A DNA stretch of 64,000 nucleotides from Rhodocollybia butyracea (lineage: Eukaryota; Basidiomycota; Agaricomycetes; Agaricales; Omphalotaceae). The translations under genes were made by a program, and so were the position numbers. Below the pieces are notes generated by a model. That model had not been told where the DNA came from, did not search any database, and worked only from the letters and a program-made list of their open reading frames with translations. Where the stretch lies: positions 1 through 64,000 of the forward strand of contig JADNRY010000312.1 in NCBI GenBank assembly GCA_015501585.1, read 5' to 3'. Positions 33,467-45,232 of the stretch are shown here, one piece after another. Each line of letters starts with the position of its first letter. Within the stretch, counting starts at the first letter, position 1.

Positions 33467-35808
33467 ATGACCTCTCGAAATCAATCAGAGAAGTCATATC
33501 AGAGTGTGCGCGATCGCGCACCTTCCATTCGTGGTGACGTGTCACCACACTCAATCTATTCAGTCGCATCAGCGACTCATTCCGTACGTGCGTCTGAAAG
33601 ACAGCACTACAGGCAGGACAAGAGTCCACCTAATGAACAGTCTATGACTATTCGTAAGAAACGGCCAACCCGAGAGGGTTTAAGTGAGATTTCTTCTGCG
33701 CTACGAGATGTAGCGGCATCACTCGACAAGAGTACGCAAGTACTCAATTGTATTCTCAATATAACTGAGAAATGGGATGCATCTAGCATCCGATCTGATG
33801 AAGAAAGATCTTCTTCATCAAGAAACAGCAATAGAATCACTATTGCTGCACCCACACCGAGACGGCCTGCCATCACACCGCCGGTATTGCACAATGCAGC
33901 ACCATCTGTTCCTACCGAGGCAAACAACTTGGTACACCAATGGCGTGAGACTGTGCCCAAGGCACCGTCAGTCCAACAATCACTGTTGGACAAACAGTAT
34001 TCACAAGGGATGACCAAGTCACCCCGTCATGTTCCTGTATTCCGACAGGAATACGCACCAGTGTCAGTAACTATACCGACACCCATCTACACATCCCGCA
34101 TGAGACAGAGTCCCAATGCAGAGGCAGCGTCTCTGACACTGCGAGGTCCCAGGCCATTACCGGTGACCAAATCTTGCTCACCACAAAGCGCGGTGAACAT
34201 TAAAAGTGAACCGAAGTTACCTCGTAACTTCAATCAGGTAGTAGCGATACCACCACAGGAAAGTACAATGTACTTCCCTACTGCAAGGGCGCCAATGGTA
34301 CCCAATATTATTACACCTCCAGTAGTTGTACCAAACACTACTGGAAATCATTCCAGTATGGGACCGCAACACGGTACCCTTCCGGTAGTTCCTACTACCA
34401 TATCCATCGCCCCGGCGACACAAAGTGTTGCCCCTCCGGTAGTACACACTACTGTAAGACTGCCCAAATTGCCGCCCAGCAATGCGCCAGAGCCAAGTTC
34501 AATGCCAGTACCAACGGTATTGGCCGAGTTGCAACCACAGCCGCTTCCGTTGGGAGTAGCTAAAGATTGGATGAGTCGCATAGCAATTCAACGCCAACAT
34601 AACACCAGTCTCCAAGATTTCGGATTCGCGCCATCTGGGCTTCCCGACCAAATGGTGGGATATAATGTCGACGGAATACCCGTTGATAAATTGACTACTC
34701 CCAGAGAAATCTGGGATCAATTTTACATTCCACCCGCTGAGTCCTTTCCAGGACCAAGCAATAATGCCGGAGCGAAAGCGCCTAGCAAAAAATCCCGTGA
34801 AGGGGGGAGGAAGCACAAGAGTGCTAAATCCAAAGGCCGCAAACGCAGGCCATGGTCGGATGAATCATCTGACTCTAGTGATACCGAGTCAAATACTGAC
34901 TCTTCGTCTGATGCCTCTTGGCTAGACAAATTTGCTACCCGTAAGGGTAAAATTACTCCTAATGAGCGCCATAAAATACTGCGTTCACTTGCATCTAAGA
35001 TGCGAGAAACAACAGGTGACGATGAACGTCGTTCCCGATGGAAACACAAGGTACACAAAGTGTACCGTAAACAAATTCGAGATAAGGTAGGGAATCCTAT
35101 CCCTCCCATTGAGAGCTGTAAAGCTCTTAAAGTTCCATCTCCGGATGTCTATGAGGATCTCCGGATGTTGATGTCTTTGAGCGGTGGCTAATGTCACTTC
35201 TCCAATGGATGGTAGTCAACCGCATGTGCGGTGACAATTACGATGCTACACGGACTGCTGTGCTTGGCATGTTTCTAAAGGGCAAAGCCCTTGACTGGTA
35301 TAACGACGAAGTCGCTGGTATACACCGCACTGTCCTTAAGTGGACATTTGAAGGCGCCATCATTGGTGTCTTTGATCGTTGCATCCAAGCAACGACCATT
35401 CATCAAGCTGCACGGCAGTTTGACCTTATTGAGTATTCACCCGATACGGGTGTGAGGGATAATAATCCCTCACTTACACAATGGGCATCACGGATGCTCC
35501 AAACACCGGATGATGCAACAATGCGGAAACGGTTCATTGAGGGATTACCCTTCAATATTATCAGGCAACTCACGAACGAGGGGATCGTTCCGGAGTATGC
35601 CAAATTAGAAGTGATGGTCAGAGCCGTCACACGCATTGAGGACCACACGGCCCTCACTAAATATTATGTCTCTTCTAGGAATAGAGACAATGAACTTGAA
35701 TCATCAGAACACCCCGATGAGTCGGACACCAAGAACATTAAAAATGTTCTTGAGCCAATCAAGGAGGACACCTCCTTAAGTATCGGAAAGGATAAACCTT
35801 CCGAATGA
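33467..35808 (+). pseudogene. Gag polyprotein of the LTR element, one frameshift
   Basis: Two frames abut: 33467-35191 and 35191-35808, sharing the A of TAATG. The first encodes a long Ser/Pro/Thr-rich N-terminal region and a basic Lys/Arg patch. The second encodes the capsid-like helices (NRMCGDNYDATRTAVLGMFL, KALDWYNDEVAGIHR) of Ty3/gypsy-type Gag. In the second frame coding potential already starts about 40 nt upstream (FERWLMSLLQW), so the likely cause is a single lost G near 35153. Termination-reinitiation at TAATG is the alternative. No zinc knuckle is seen at the C-terminus. Confidence 0.75.
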
Positions 35809-36149
35809 TTTATTGGTTTATTCCGACGCTCAGGTAATATGCCTTACCTGGGCATAACTACTTATCCTCAGCCCGGATTCTCACTGAGAATCCTCATTAA
35901 GCAATACTCGGAAACTTCCGAGTCTGCACGTTGAACATTTGGACATTTCCGAATCAAATCATGCTCTAAGTGGTACGCCCCACTATTGTTTGATTTGGAC
36001 AAGTCCGAAAATCTGATGCGCCGCATCAATTAATCCCGTACTTGATATGGGATCATTCTATGTTAAACCAAATTAAAAATGGTTTGGATGGTGATGATGT
36101 CATTACCATTTTCGATTCACATCCCTGATGTTAATCTGGTGGGGGAGGG
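35809..36149. other. Non-coding 3' part of the gag-only element
   Basis: 341 bp between the Gag stop and the 3' LTR, where pol would be expected in an autonomous element. No reverse transcriptase motif can be found in any frame. Confidence 0.6.
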
Positions 36150-36399
36150 TGTAACGCCTCCGCCTCTCCATAATCACCACTGACCGTATCCGGCGATACG
36201 GTCATCCTAGACGCCGCCAATAGACCAAATGTATCTTATCATTCTATTTATTATTGATTATATAATAAATCCGTTACTATAAGTATTGTACGATTACTTA
36301 AGAGTCTAGTTAGTCTTTTACACCGTCGTACACACAATAGTATCCTATTTGTCGTGTTCACCGGTGTTCTTAAGGACTTTGCCCATAGGGCGCGTTATA
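36150..36399 (+). repeat. 3' LTR
   Basis: 250 bp, nearly identical to 33054-33306, ending GCGTTATA and followed by the GCTAT target duplication. Confidence 0.9.
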
Positions 36400-36457
36400 G
36401 CTATCTTACAATGTAGTAAAGTGATCATTGACAGACACAAACCTTATAACATTTTGT

Positions 36458-36653
36458 TAATGGTGGTGAGAGAAAGAGAAGTAAACAATCGTCAGACGGT
36501 TGGCCGCCGAACAATAAGCAAGGGCGTCTAGCACATAATTACACGGTCATGTGGGAGGCCACCTTTTGTCAGAAAGCACAGGCCCTTGCTTATTGTTCGG
36601 CGCCCAACTGTCGGATGGTTGTTCACTTCTCTTTCTCCCACTACCATCACACC
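36458..36653. mobile_element. Foldback element of about 195 bp
   Basis: Arms of about 65 bp (GAGAAAGAGAAGTAAACAA...CCGAACAATAAGCAAGGGC and the inverted copy) around a central region of about 55 bp. It lies inside the large transposon and has no coding capacity. Confidence 0.65.
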
Positions 36654-36849
36654 CCCACTATCCAACCACTATCTTGAATTCACCAAGGTTTGCCGAGGTT
36701 GCATGCATGCCTGCGAGAGTGAAATATTATCAGGTACGCTATGACTGCTGTGCTTGTCTCACTGGTTTAAAACAGGATTCTTTAACAATCCAACTAGTGC
36801 AGTGGTGCCTGCCACATCAGCGAAAGAGTAGGTCAACCGTATGCGGTGA

Positions 36850-37010
36850 CAAGGGAAAACAAGGCCATACAAGCTGCGCATAGCTTGCAAGGTCGGCGCA
36901 CCTTGTATGCGCTTGTTTTTACTGAATGGTCACAAGCGCTTACAAGCTTCACAAGATTACGAGCCAATACAAGCCCTTACAAGCCCTATAGCCATTACAA
37001 GGCATAGCAG
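36850..37010 (+). repeat. Left subterminal ACAAG cluster
   Basis: Nine ACAAG motifs, mostly as TTACAAGC or TCACAAGC, occur in about 160 bp. The complementary motif dominates the opposite end at 38830-39115, a mirror arrangement typical of transposase-binding subterminal repeats. Confidence 0.6.
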
Positions 37011-37486
37011 GGCCCTTTTACCTTAAGTACCTATGCTGAGCAATTTATGGGTAGTACTTTTCGTCTATGAGGTGCATTTGAAATATGATTGATTACAACG
37101 AGCAAGCAACAAGCAATGAGCGAAAAGTACAACAGTAAGCAGCAACCAAAGAGTAAGACAAAGTCCATGGAAATGTGAGAGCAAGGAATAGAGGCATGAA
37201 AAAGTTCAAGAGCAAGAAGTAAGAGTAAAAGAAAGTCCAATGGGAACGTGAGAGCAAAAATACAAAGTTTGAGCGCGACAAGTCCAATGCACAGTGCGAT
37301 GCGAACGTGGGATATGACCCATATGTGATAAATAAAAAGCAAGCATGAGGCTGAAAGGAGATCGAAACTAAGCTAGGTGGCATCCGTGGCAGCAGTGTCA
37401 GCTGGGGGTGCTAAACGTCGCATGTGTCGTGCCTTTCATGCTGCGCGAACGATCAATGTAGTTGAAGGAGGGGCATGTGAGCTGTT

Positions 37487-38484
37487 TCAAGTGATGAGTG
37501 TTTCTTTGACGATGGCGCTATCTTGCCGCCCTTGAGGGTGACCGAATACCTTCCTACAAGTAGTGGTGTAAGAGAGAGTAGGGCAATAGAAAGTGAGGAC
37601 GTACTTGTTCCAGCCCTCCAACAAATGTACAGCTCTCTCATCTTTGGGGTCGTCTTCAAAGTAATCCAAAATTTCCAAGTAGGATTCCGCGTCGCTGAAG
37701 TCATCGTCGTCGTAGTTCCAAGTATCGCTGATAGAGAGCGCAAAGCGGGCCTATGTAATCGAATCACTTGCAAGACAGAAGAACAGTAATCTGAACACGT
37801 ACCTGGACAACGGCATATGCGATATGACGACTAGTCACCCTTTGCATGCCATTCTTGACGGGAATCGACTTTTGGCTGACCATTGGATGCAGAGCTGGCG
37901 CCACCGAAAATCAAGCTGAAAACCTATTAATTATCAGTTGAGTGAAGTGACAAGTAAAAGCACAAATCACCCGGTATAGAATGTCCTTGGAAGAGACCGC
38001 GACGCGCGCCCCGGGTCCTTGAGATCATACATATTGATGTTGTAGAGGAAAGCTGGCCACTCGGAGGCAGGCGTCGGAATTTTGCTGTTTACAGAGAATC
38101 TATAATGAAAAACCCAGCATATATGCGATAAAACCGACTTTGAACAGTGATTTCCAATACTACACAGGAATGATGAGTCTGAGAGCCACTTTTATCTTCT
38201 TGGCGCGTTTCGGGTCTTCAAATAGCGTAGTTTCGTAGTCATGATAATGTTGTTTTCATCAATGTAATCAAAGATGTAGTATTCACGAGGGGAACGAGCA
38301 CTGCTAGCAATATAAAGGCAAGGAGTCAGCTGTGAATTGAAGAGATAGCAATCAACATACCATCTCCCATGGTTCAACCTGGCCCTTGAGCAATGTTGCC
38401 TTAGTCCTACTCTTCTTTGGAGACTTGATGGCGCTTTGGAGGATAAGTTATGGCATTGGAATCAGAAAATTTTGCTGGCGGCAT
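37487..38484 (-). pseudogene. Decayed transposon-borne gene of unknown function (possibly DUF6698-like)
   Basis: Minus-strand exon pieces: about 38484-38360 (LLKGQVEPWEM), 38330-38170 (HDYETTLFEDPKRAKKIKVA), 38090-37985 (PTPASEWPAFLYNINMYDLK), 37925-37801 (KNGMQRVTSRHIAYAVVQ) and 37750-37487 (ARFALSISDTWNYDDDDFSD, then FEDDPKDERAVHLLEGWN). Splice sites fit for most of them, but frame changes near 38440 and 37890 break the gene. The order and the ARFALS/FE-D/WN motifs match a large Agaricomycete family of transposon-associated proteins that I believe is filed as DUF6698. The family name is from memory. No function is known to me. Confidence 0.5.
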
Positions 38485-38829
38485 GATGGAGGTAACGAAA
38501 GAGAGAGCGCAAAAATCGCGTCGCATCATAGATCAGGTGACCTTGGACTTAATCCAATTCCGAGATAAGTAGAATAAGCGCAGATAAGATTAAAGATACC
38601 ATAAGCGCTCATCACTGCTTCTCATCGTTCACCACCCGTTCAAGATTTTGAAGCTTTTTCTAACGCCTAAGGACCCTGTGGATAAGTCGGCCTTGTACGA
38701 TCAAGTTAGTCTTACACTGTTTGATATGTAGCTCATCTTTGCGTGACTAAGTACATTCGTAGTTGGTTCGTACTGACATTTGTTATATAATTCACTCGTT
38801 TCCACCCGTTTCCACTTTTATGTAAGGTC

Positions 38830-39115
38830 TTATTTGAGCATGTAAGAATCTCGCGGCTTGTCATGCCCTGTATGGTCTCGTTTACGCATGTAATTGAACC
38901 CTGTGGCTTGTTATACCTTGTATGGTCTCGTTTGCACATGTAAGAATCTGGCAGCTTGTAATATTTTGACCACTTGTAGGGCCTTGTTTACCCTTGTGAG
39001 AATACCTTAGCTTGTTCTGGCTTGTAATCTCCTTATACCTTGTACGGCCTTGTTTAAGCCTGTAAGAATCTCACCTTGGCTTGTTAGGCCTTGTTATTTT
39101 CTCACTTCTTACATG
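38830..39115 (-). repeat. Right subterminal CTTGT tandem array
   Basis: About five degenerate units of roughly 50 bp (CTTGTATGGTCTCGTTTACG, CATGTAAGAATCT) carry some 13 CTTGT motifs, the complement of the cluster at 36850-37010. Confidence 0.65.
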
Positions 39116-39173
39116 CGCATAAATGTTTCTGACATTTTTGCTGATGCAGTGATCAATTTACTATGCCGTAAGA

Positions 39174-39504
39174 GGTGCGTATCTTTGTTGATTTGTATGC
39201 TCTGGGTTGAGCAGCAGGTTTAAAGGTGAAATTTAAACTTCGTCCAAGCTGTATATCCAAGAATCTTGTTTAGGAAGTGTACTCGTTTAATACCACCCGT
39301 GTTAAAGGAATTTATTAGTGTTTAAAACTACTCTAAGTACTCGATTAATTTGCTGATTTAAATACCTGTTCGAAGTACAGCAGACAGAGTACTGTAAGCT
39401 GTACACGAGAATCTATATCCAGCTCAATTAAATGAAGTTTTAAACATGTTTAAATGGCGTTGGCCATGTCCAGCCATGTTTAAAAAATATAGATCCGGAT
39501 TCTT
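39174..39504 (-). repeat. Right inverted repeat of the large transposon
   Basis: The inverted copy of 32730-33043, with a few short insertions. The last strong match is AAAAAATATAGATCCGG, ending at 39498. Confidence 0.8.
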
Positions 39505-40769
39505 CCTTGAAAGTTCGTCGCCATACAGATTTCCTTCGCCATCACCACCAAATGCTTGCCACAAGATCTCTACTGCCATGTTTTGGCCCTTTCCTTGAGC
39601 TGACGCCGCGATAGAAGCGCATGCATGTATCAGTGAACGTCGCCCCGTCGATGCCAGTACTGAGTCTAAACAAATTAAGGAGTCCATCTGAACTTAGAAA
39701 GAGATATTTTCTTTCAGAAGCGACGTCGACGGATAAATATGTTTGACCTCTGGGATGTTGGAAATGTATGAAGGAGTGATGCTATGCTCGATTATATGCG
39801 GATCGATTGGATGAATCAAGTGCAACATCTGATTGTAATTGGGGGAAAACTTGAGGGGCATGTCAATGTACCATCAGACTGATATAGTAGATTCGAAAAA
39901 AATTGAGACTTACCGCGGGAGAGAATAAGGCAACCCAAGGCCCTTGTGATGATACCTGTCCCATTTGTGATCACACACTGCTCTTCGTTAGGATGCTCTA
40001 CCCTGATGGACGCGATTTCAACGGGGTTTTTGCAGTTATGGTTTGATTCCAGCATATTAGATTACCAGCTATCCTGGGTTTTTGTGCAAAAGGCTCAAAA
40101 AAGGAATGAACGGTAAGTCAAATACCATAGGGACGTCAAGGGAGGTGACCTCCAGACGTCGCAGTCTCCCACATTGGCGATATGGATAGCTTTCAAAGGG
40201 TCAATCAAGGCAATCGAAATTGTTGTACCACTCAATGCTCACAGAACTTTGACACGAGGACTTCCATCGGCGGAAGCAGGACCTTTGAGAGCAGAAACGA
40301 CATCACCAGCCGCGATCTGACCAAAATTTTCCGGTAGTAGTGATTTGAAGTTGTCTGCAATGCGAGAATCTACTTCTGTAACGGCTTTGATAAGAAGTCT
40401 TGCGACTAGATTGTCATCCAAATGGAGCTGTGGGCTTTGACTAAGCTCTGTGGCGAGCAGGTCTTTGAGTCTTTGGGGTAGTTCCTTGACAACAAATTCA
40501 ACAGTTATCCACCATGCCTTGGTATGAGGGTTAACAAAAGAAGGAAACTGAAAAAAAACACAGGGGATGACCTTACCATCTAAAACAGCAGCGAAAGTCC
40601 AAGAACCGTTTGACATAATCCATTCTTTTATCCTGTGACGGTCTTCGGTCAGTGACCCACTGCCTTTGCTTAGTCCAATGTGGGAGGCGACGTGTGAGCG
40701 CTGTGTCCCTTCGGAAGATTGTGCCCTGAGAAAGATAGTGCAAATGTCAAGGTTGCTTTCAGTGGACAT
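39505..40769 (-). pseudogene. PP2C-type phosphatase gene, severed 5' part
   Basis: Metal-dependent Ser/Thr phosphatase of the PPM/PP2C family, nearest in feel to pyruvate dehydrogenase phosphatase-like members. Visible pieces: FAAVLDG at an intron near 40590, LSGTTISIALIDPLKAIHIA with NVGDCDVW around 40200-40150, EHPNEEQCVITNGTG and RALG at about 40000-39930, and LFLSSDGL near 39670, all in the correct PP2C order. The C-terminal NMAVEILWQAFGGDGEGN stretch then runs into the transposon. Frame breaks appear at the intron after DG, near 39735 and near 39600. The last strand of the fold lies at 32667-32729. Without it the enzyme cannot fold. Confidence 0.75.
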
Positions 40770-41419
40770 GAGCGTTTGTCTTCAAGTCACAAATGACCAC
40801 GCTTCTGGCCTGATTACATTATTGAAGTGAGGTCCCCACTCCAGTTGTCTTTGTGTGCAACCCATGTCGATATGAGATCCGAAGTTTGGAAGAATTTGTT
40901 GTAAGGACCCATGAAAGATGTTCATTAATTTTGTTTCATTCAAGATACTGAATTAGGAACAAACACAACAACCGTGGAAATGACATTGCCAATGCCGACT
41001 CGGACTCACTGGACAACCAACTCATATACAGTGACCGCTGCTGTATCAACAATTAGAACCTGACAATCCGCCACTGCCAATTGGACTGTCGGTTCCCTTG
41101 ATCAGACTCATTCAGCATTTACCGATATTGATTGATCAGCGCCGCCAGTGACAGTATAATCATAGTTTGCAGTCAGCGTCCTGTTCCGAATTATACTGGT
41201 AGCGATAGTGGATGCGAACAATGAACACTAGAGCTTACTATGAGAAGAGTCCAGGACAGTTGACGACGCAAGACTTCAGCTTTGTCACTTCAGGCGGGTT
41301 GTAGACATAGAGGCAAAGGAACCTTTCATGGTCAAGATGGTCTTTTTCACGACTCTGCCAAGAAAGGGAAGAAGTGCGGAATAGCAATGTGCAAAGAACA
41401 ATGAAAATAACAAACTAGC
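40770..41419. other. Intergenic region
   Basis: Upstream of the PP2C gene. I see no gene or repeat. It presumably holds that gene's promoter. Confidence 0.4.
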
Positions 41420-41421
41420 TA

Positions 41422-42079
41422 CTATGGTCTGTCAGGAAGTGCTCCCCATCAGAAAGTGCAACTTTTTCAAAAATGCTTAAAAACATCAGTTCCCGTCACT
41501 CTACAGATTTGATGATTTTTTGTAACAATATTTAGATATTTTATAATGATTCTATCTACTCAGATTGATCCTTTTGCAAACAGGGCTCAAATACTGAGCA
41601 GAATGTTCAGAACGGTGAGTGTGGTTTTTGCATCAATCACCAGGAACATATAAAATATGTATTGAGACCGCTGAGATTACTTCGGAAGGTTGTTCACTAT
41701 TCTAATAACAGGCCAAATTTTAATTCCCACAAGAATCCGTAAAGTATTCATGAAACGGGGGCAAAATAATGAGTGAGAGACTGCGAAAACCGACAAGAGT
41801 TTTGGCGGCTAAGTGCCCAGTTGCACTTCTTGGTTTTTGCTCGGACATTGCCCGACGCAGGCAATAAAATCTTTAAAAATGCAGAAAATTCAAGGTAGGA
41901 GCTTTTATCTACTACAAGCTAATCTATATATTTAGAATTTTGAGATATTTAGTTGTTGCAAACCTATTAGCGATTTATCAAAAAGCTGCACTTCTTGGCG
42001 AACCATAGAGAGTGATGGGAACCAAGGTTTTTAAGCAAGTTGCACTTCCTGATGGTGAGCACTTCTTGACGGGTCATAG
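41422..42079. mobile_element. TA-flanked MITE, Tc1/mariner-like
   Basis: 658 bp with imperfect inverted repeats of about 75 bp, starting CTATG(G/A)(T/C)C(T/C)GTCA and continuing GAAGTGC. Both ends are flanked by TA (41420-41421, 42080-42081), as for Tc1/mariner insertions. The interior repeats GCACTTCTTGG twice and has no transposase. Confidence 0.75.
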
Positions 42080-42081
42080 TA

Positions 42082-44441
42082 GCCATCTGGCTCCTGAGAG
42101 CATGGCATATCTCCTCAACCGTTCCCGACTAATCAGTGCCCTCTATCTGGCCTGCCACGAGTCCATCAGTGCGCAGGTGGCTTGAACAATATCACGAATC
42201 ATTGAGAGAAAGGTCATGACCCAGAGACTGGAAGACGCCAGCCATTGGCAAAACCGCGACGTCATTGTTATTGTTGCTACCAGTGTCATTGATGTTGTTA
42301 CTTGGCGCTGCGCAAATAAGAGACCTATTAGTAAGATCAAACGAACGTCGAATCATCGCTTACCATCCGGCCTTGGAAAGGGGATCGTTGTTGATATTGA
42401 TATAGTATCAGGCAAGATGGGAGCGAATGGGTATCAACCTCTGACACGGATCTCGTGTATGATTAACACAGTTAAAAAGGCGAGTATTAATGACCCAGGT
42501 CGAGTGCAATAGCTTTGTCATGATACGAGGCAAACAAAGGTTTGTTTCGAATTTACGAGACTGTTTTGCATCCTTGATGAACAAGGGGATATTTTAGAAC
42601 ACATAGGAACAGACTTCTGGAACGCATCAGATAAAATTGTTGAGACCATCTAATCCTGAATGATGTATTCCACACATCGTCAGACCATTTCTTGGTTTGT
42701 GGCTAGGTAATTCTTGGCTTAGGTACCCCGTGCTTGAGGTCATGCTACTGCGTCCAGCTCATACTACTCACCGATTCATGCTCCCACCATTGAAATGACA
42801 TGACAATGTTTGTGCGGTTGCACCACAGACTAGTAACATACTGTCTTACTTCCAGGAAGCTATCCTGCTTGTCGATGTCTGTCTGTAATGCAGTGTTTGA
42901 AGAGATAGCTGATTCAGATCGATTAGCCCAGCCTTATGTGGAAGAGAGTGAAAGGAACAAGGACAATGACGTGGAACGGCGCTTATCTGTCACCTGACAT
43001 CCTTCTATAATAATAAAACACGATTTCAGAACTGTGAATCTGATGAACGCTACTTGTCTGGGTACATCGTCTTCTTTTCTTCCATTTACTCCTCCCTCTC
43101 GCTGGTAGTACGTTAGATTTCTATCAAATATCTCACACATCTAATCCCTCCAAGCTGTTGTTCATAGCATGTATCGGACCCGTCGCAATCAAATCTTTAT
43201 GATAATACGACCTCTCCCTTTCTCCTTCGGTCATGTCGACGTCTTTCCTGTTCTCTAATAATGTTCAGTACCACATCTCTGCTGCGCGCCTTTGGTCTCA
43301 TTTCTCCCGCGTGACGCTGCGATACCTTTCAGTTTATATTTGCACTGTTACCAGCGTCATTTACGCCTTTCTTCTCGACTACTTTAATCTGCCCGTCGAT
43401 ATCCGGAGTATATGTGTCATGCTTGCTCTAGATATTAGTGAACTCGCTACTTGCATGGGCTGTATACATGTATGCCATATTGGTTTTCATCTGTTTTTGT
43501 ATTGACCACGTTACTCAGGCTGAGATGAAGGTTCTATTTCAGGCTGCATTTCCCACTTGCGTTCAAAATCACAGCGATCGATAATGAGCCTGGAAATGCC
43601 ATCTGGCATCTGTGTTTGACTGCAGTTTGAACGTCTATGTTCTTAAACTTGACAATAGAGAAACTACAGGCCCGTCTCAGCTAAACGTGCAAGCTGTTAT
43701 TGACAGCTGGCGAAGAACTCTCCAGGTATATTAAAATGGTATCCATCCGGAACTTTATTTCGATACTTCACCTTCAGGTCCAGCCGTATCGATTTCCATC
43801 CTCTCGTGTTTATTGTCACGCATTTGAACTTTATTGCAGTTGAAGAGAACCTCTGCGCAACACTTACCCTCATAGACAACATTTTTGTTTGGGAGCTCGA
43901 CTTACTTCAGTTACATTTTCACCAAATCTTCGCCAAGGCCGGTGTACCCCCAGGTGCCATCCAAGTTCCAACATCTTGTGTTATGTTCGCACCATATGGC
44001 TCTCCAGTTGTTTGTCCTATTTTCCATCCCGGAGGTTACATCATACTATCGGAATCGTCATCCTTAGCCTATGCTGTTGTACGCGTTCACTACAGTCGCC
44101 TTCACCCAAACCGCTTAGCACCAATGAAAATCCAGTCCTCATTGCGTTTTACAGCCATGCACTTTGATTTTTGAATGGACTTATTCAAGTGATTTAGACG
44201 CAATACCGTTATCGCAGCATGTCGACATTCGGCCACTCCTGGTGCTCTATCTGGTGCTCACCGAAGGAAAAAGTAGACTGCATTCGCATAGAGTACTGTA
44301 ATGCCCAACTTTATTCTATGTATCTCTCCGTGTGACTAGTATATGTGAATGTGACAGACATTCTATTGAAGCTGTCTTCTACATTTTTACTCCACGCTGC
44401 ATTCTCAACTTTGACCTTCAACCCAGCTACTACGTCAACCA
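42082..44441. other. Long stretch without a recognised gene
   Basis: An Asn-rich minus-strand frame near 42340-42230 and hydrophobic frames at 43233-43505 and 43806-44174 show no family motif or consistent splicing. I treat them as unsupported. The last 100 bp before 44442 are pyrimidine-rich like a promoter. Confidence 0.4.
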
Positions 44442-44951
44442 ATGGAGCAATCTTTTGAGGCTTCTTTCGATGACAATTGGCCTGGGATAAACTGCTCAGA
44501 AGAGATGCTCTCCCTTATGCGTCGTATCCATTCTATGATGCAGGCACGCGAGGAGCGCGAGGCTTCCACACCGCAATCTAGTTCAGGCCCCGCACATCCA
44601 GCTGTAGTATCTCAGCCAACAAACAATATACCTGAACCTCCTCACCCCATATTGTACCAGAAGCGGAACTGACATCTGCTCAACATTGCTAGCGGTCAGC
44701 CTGCTCGGGCACCCGATCCACCAAATAATGCTTTTCCTGCCCCAACGTTGAATATACCAGTTGGTTCTCTTGCAAGCATATTGGACTCCCTTCATGAAGC
44801 AATCTCGGATTTTACGAGTCCTGAATGTAATGAAGGCTCGTCCTTATGGCCGGTTTTGCGTGGGAAATTCTTCCCGATTAGGGTTGATCTTGCCCAAATT
44901 TGGAAGAATCGTTTCCCCATATTTAGAAATGTCAAAGCGCTTGGCATGTGA
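44442..44951 (+). pseudogene. Unrecognised gene with an internal stop
   Basis: One frame runs 44442-44951 apart from a TGA at 44670-44672. It encodes an acidic start (MEQSFEASFDDNWPG), a helix, a Pro/Ser-rich linker and a second helical part. The coding look on both sides of the stop suggests a single degraded gene. The family is unknown. It might be the first exon of the DUF6535 gene downstream, but no splice link is visible. Confidence 0.35.
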
Positions 44952-45232
44952 CTTTCTGATGTACCCACTGTATATCCCATGTTACCCAAAACTTTGCCGC
45001 ATCTACCTTTTTACTCTTAAACTTCTTGCATCAAATGCCATTGTGGTTGCACCTCTAATGTGTGGATTATCAGTGCTGTACATTCTTTTTGCCACACGGT
45101 GTTTATCCATCTTAATAAACTTTACTTCCATTTTTGTAGCCCCCGCACTTACTTCCTTGGTTTTTTACATTTTGTCGGCGGTTGTTGCAGTGCACGATTC
45201 ATAACTAGTGTCTTGCAGGACTCGTACCTGCC

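Larger units (their letters stand above)
33054..36399 (+). mobile_element. Non-autonomous gag-only LTR retrotransposon
   Basis: A 3346-bp element with LTRs of 253 and 250 bp, a polypurine tract (GGTGGGGGAGGG) before the 3' LTR, and a perfect 5-bp GCTAT duplication (33049-33053, 36400-36404). It codes for a Gag-like protein only. No protease, reverse transcriptase or integrase is present. It sits a few bases inside the left inverted repeat of the transposon. No convincing tRNA primer site follows the 5' LTR. Confidence 0.88.
32730..39504. mobile_element. Large inverted-repeat DNA transposon interrupting a PP2C gene
   Basis: A 6775-bp element with inverted repeats of about 314 and 331 bp, flanked by a 7-bp CCTTGAA duplication (8 bp with one mismatch) inside a coding frame. 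Without the nested LTR element its own length is about 3.4 kb. It carries one decayed gene of unknown function, no recognisable transposase, and ACAAG/CTTGT-rich subterminal arrays, so it looks non-autonomous. Duplication length and arrays would suit a hAT-like or related superfamily, but this is not settled. Confidence 0.8.

Noticed and set aside
36850..39115. A CRISPR array suggested by regularly spaced CTTGT units
   Set aside because: The units are degenerate, spacers are not unique, and the organism is a fungus. They are transposon subterminal repeats.
43806..44174. A 122-residue plus-strand frame
   Set aside because: Three overlapping frames are open together in a region of low stop density, with no family motif or splice support.
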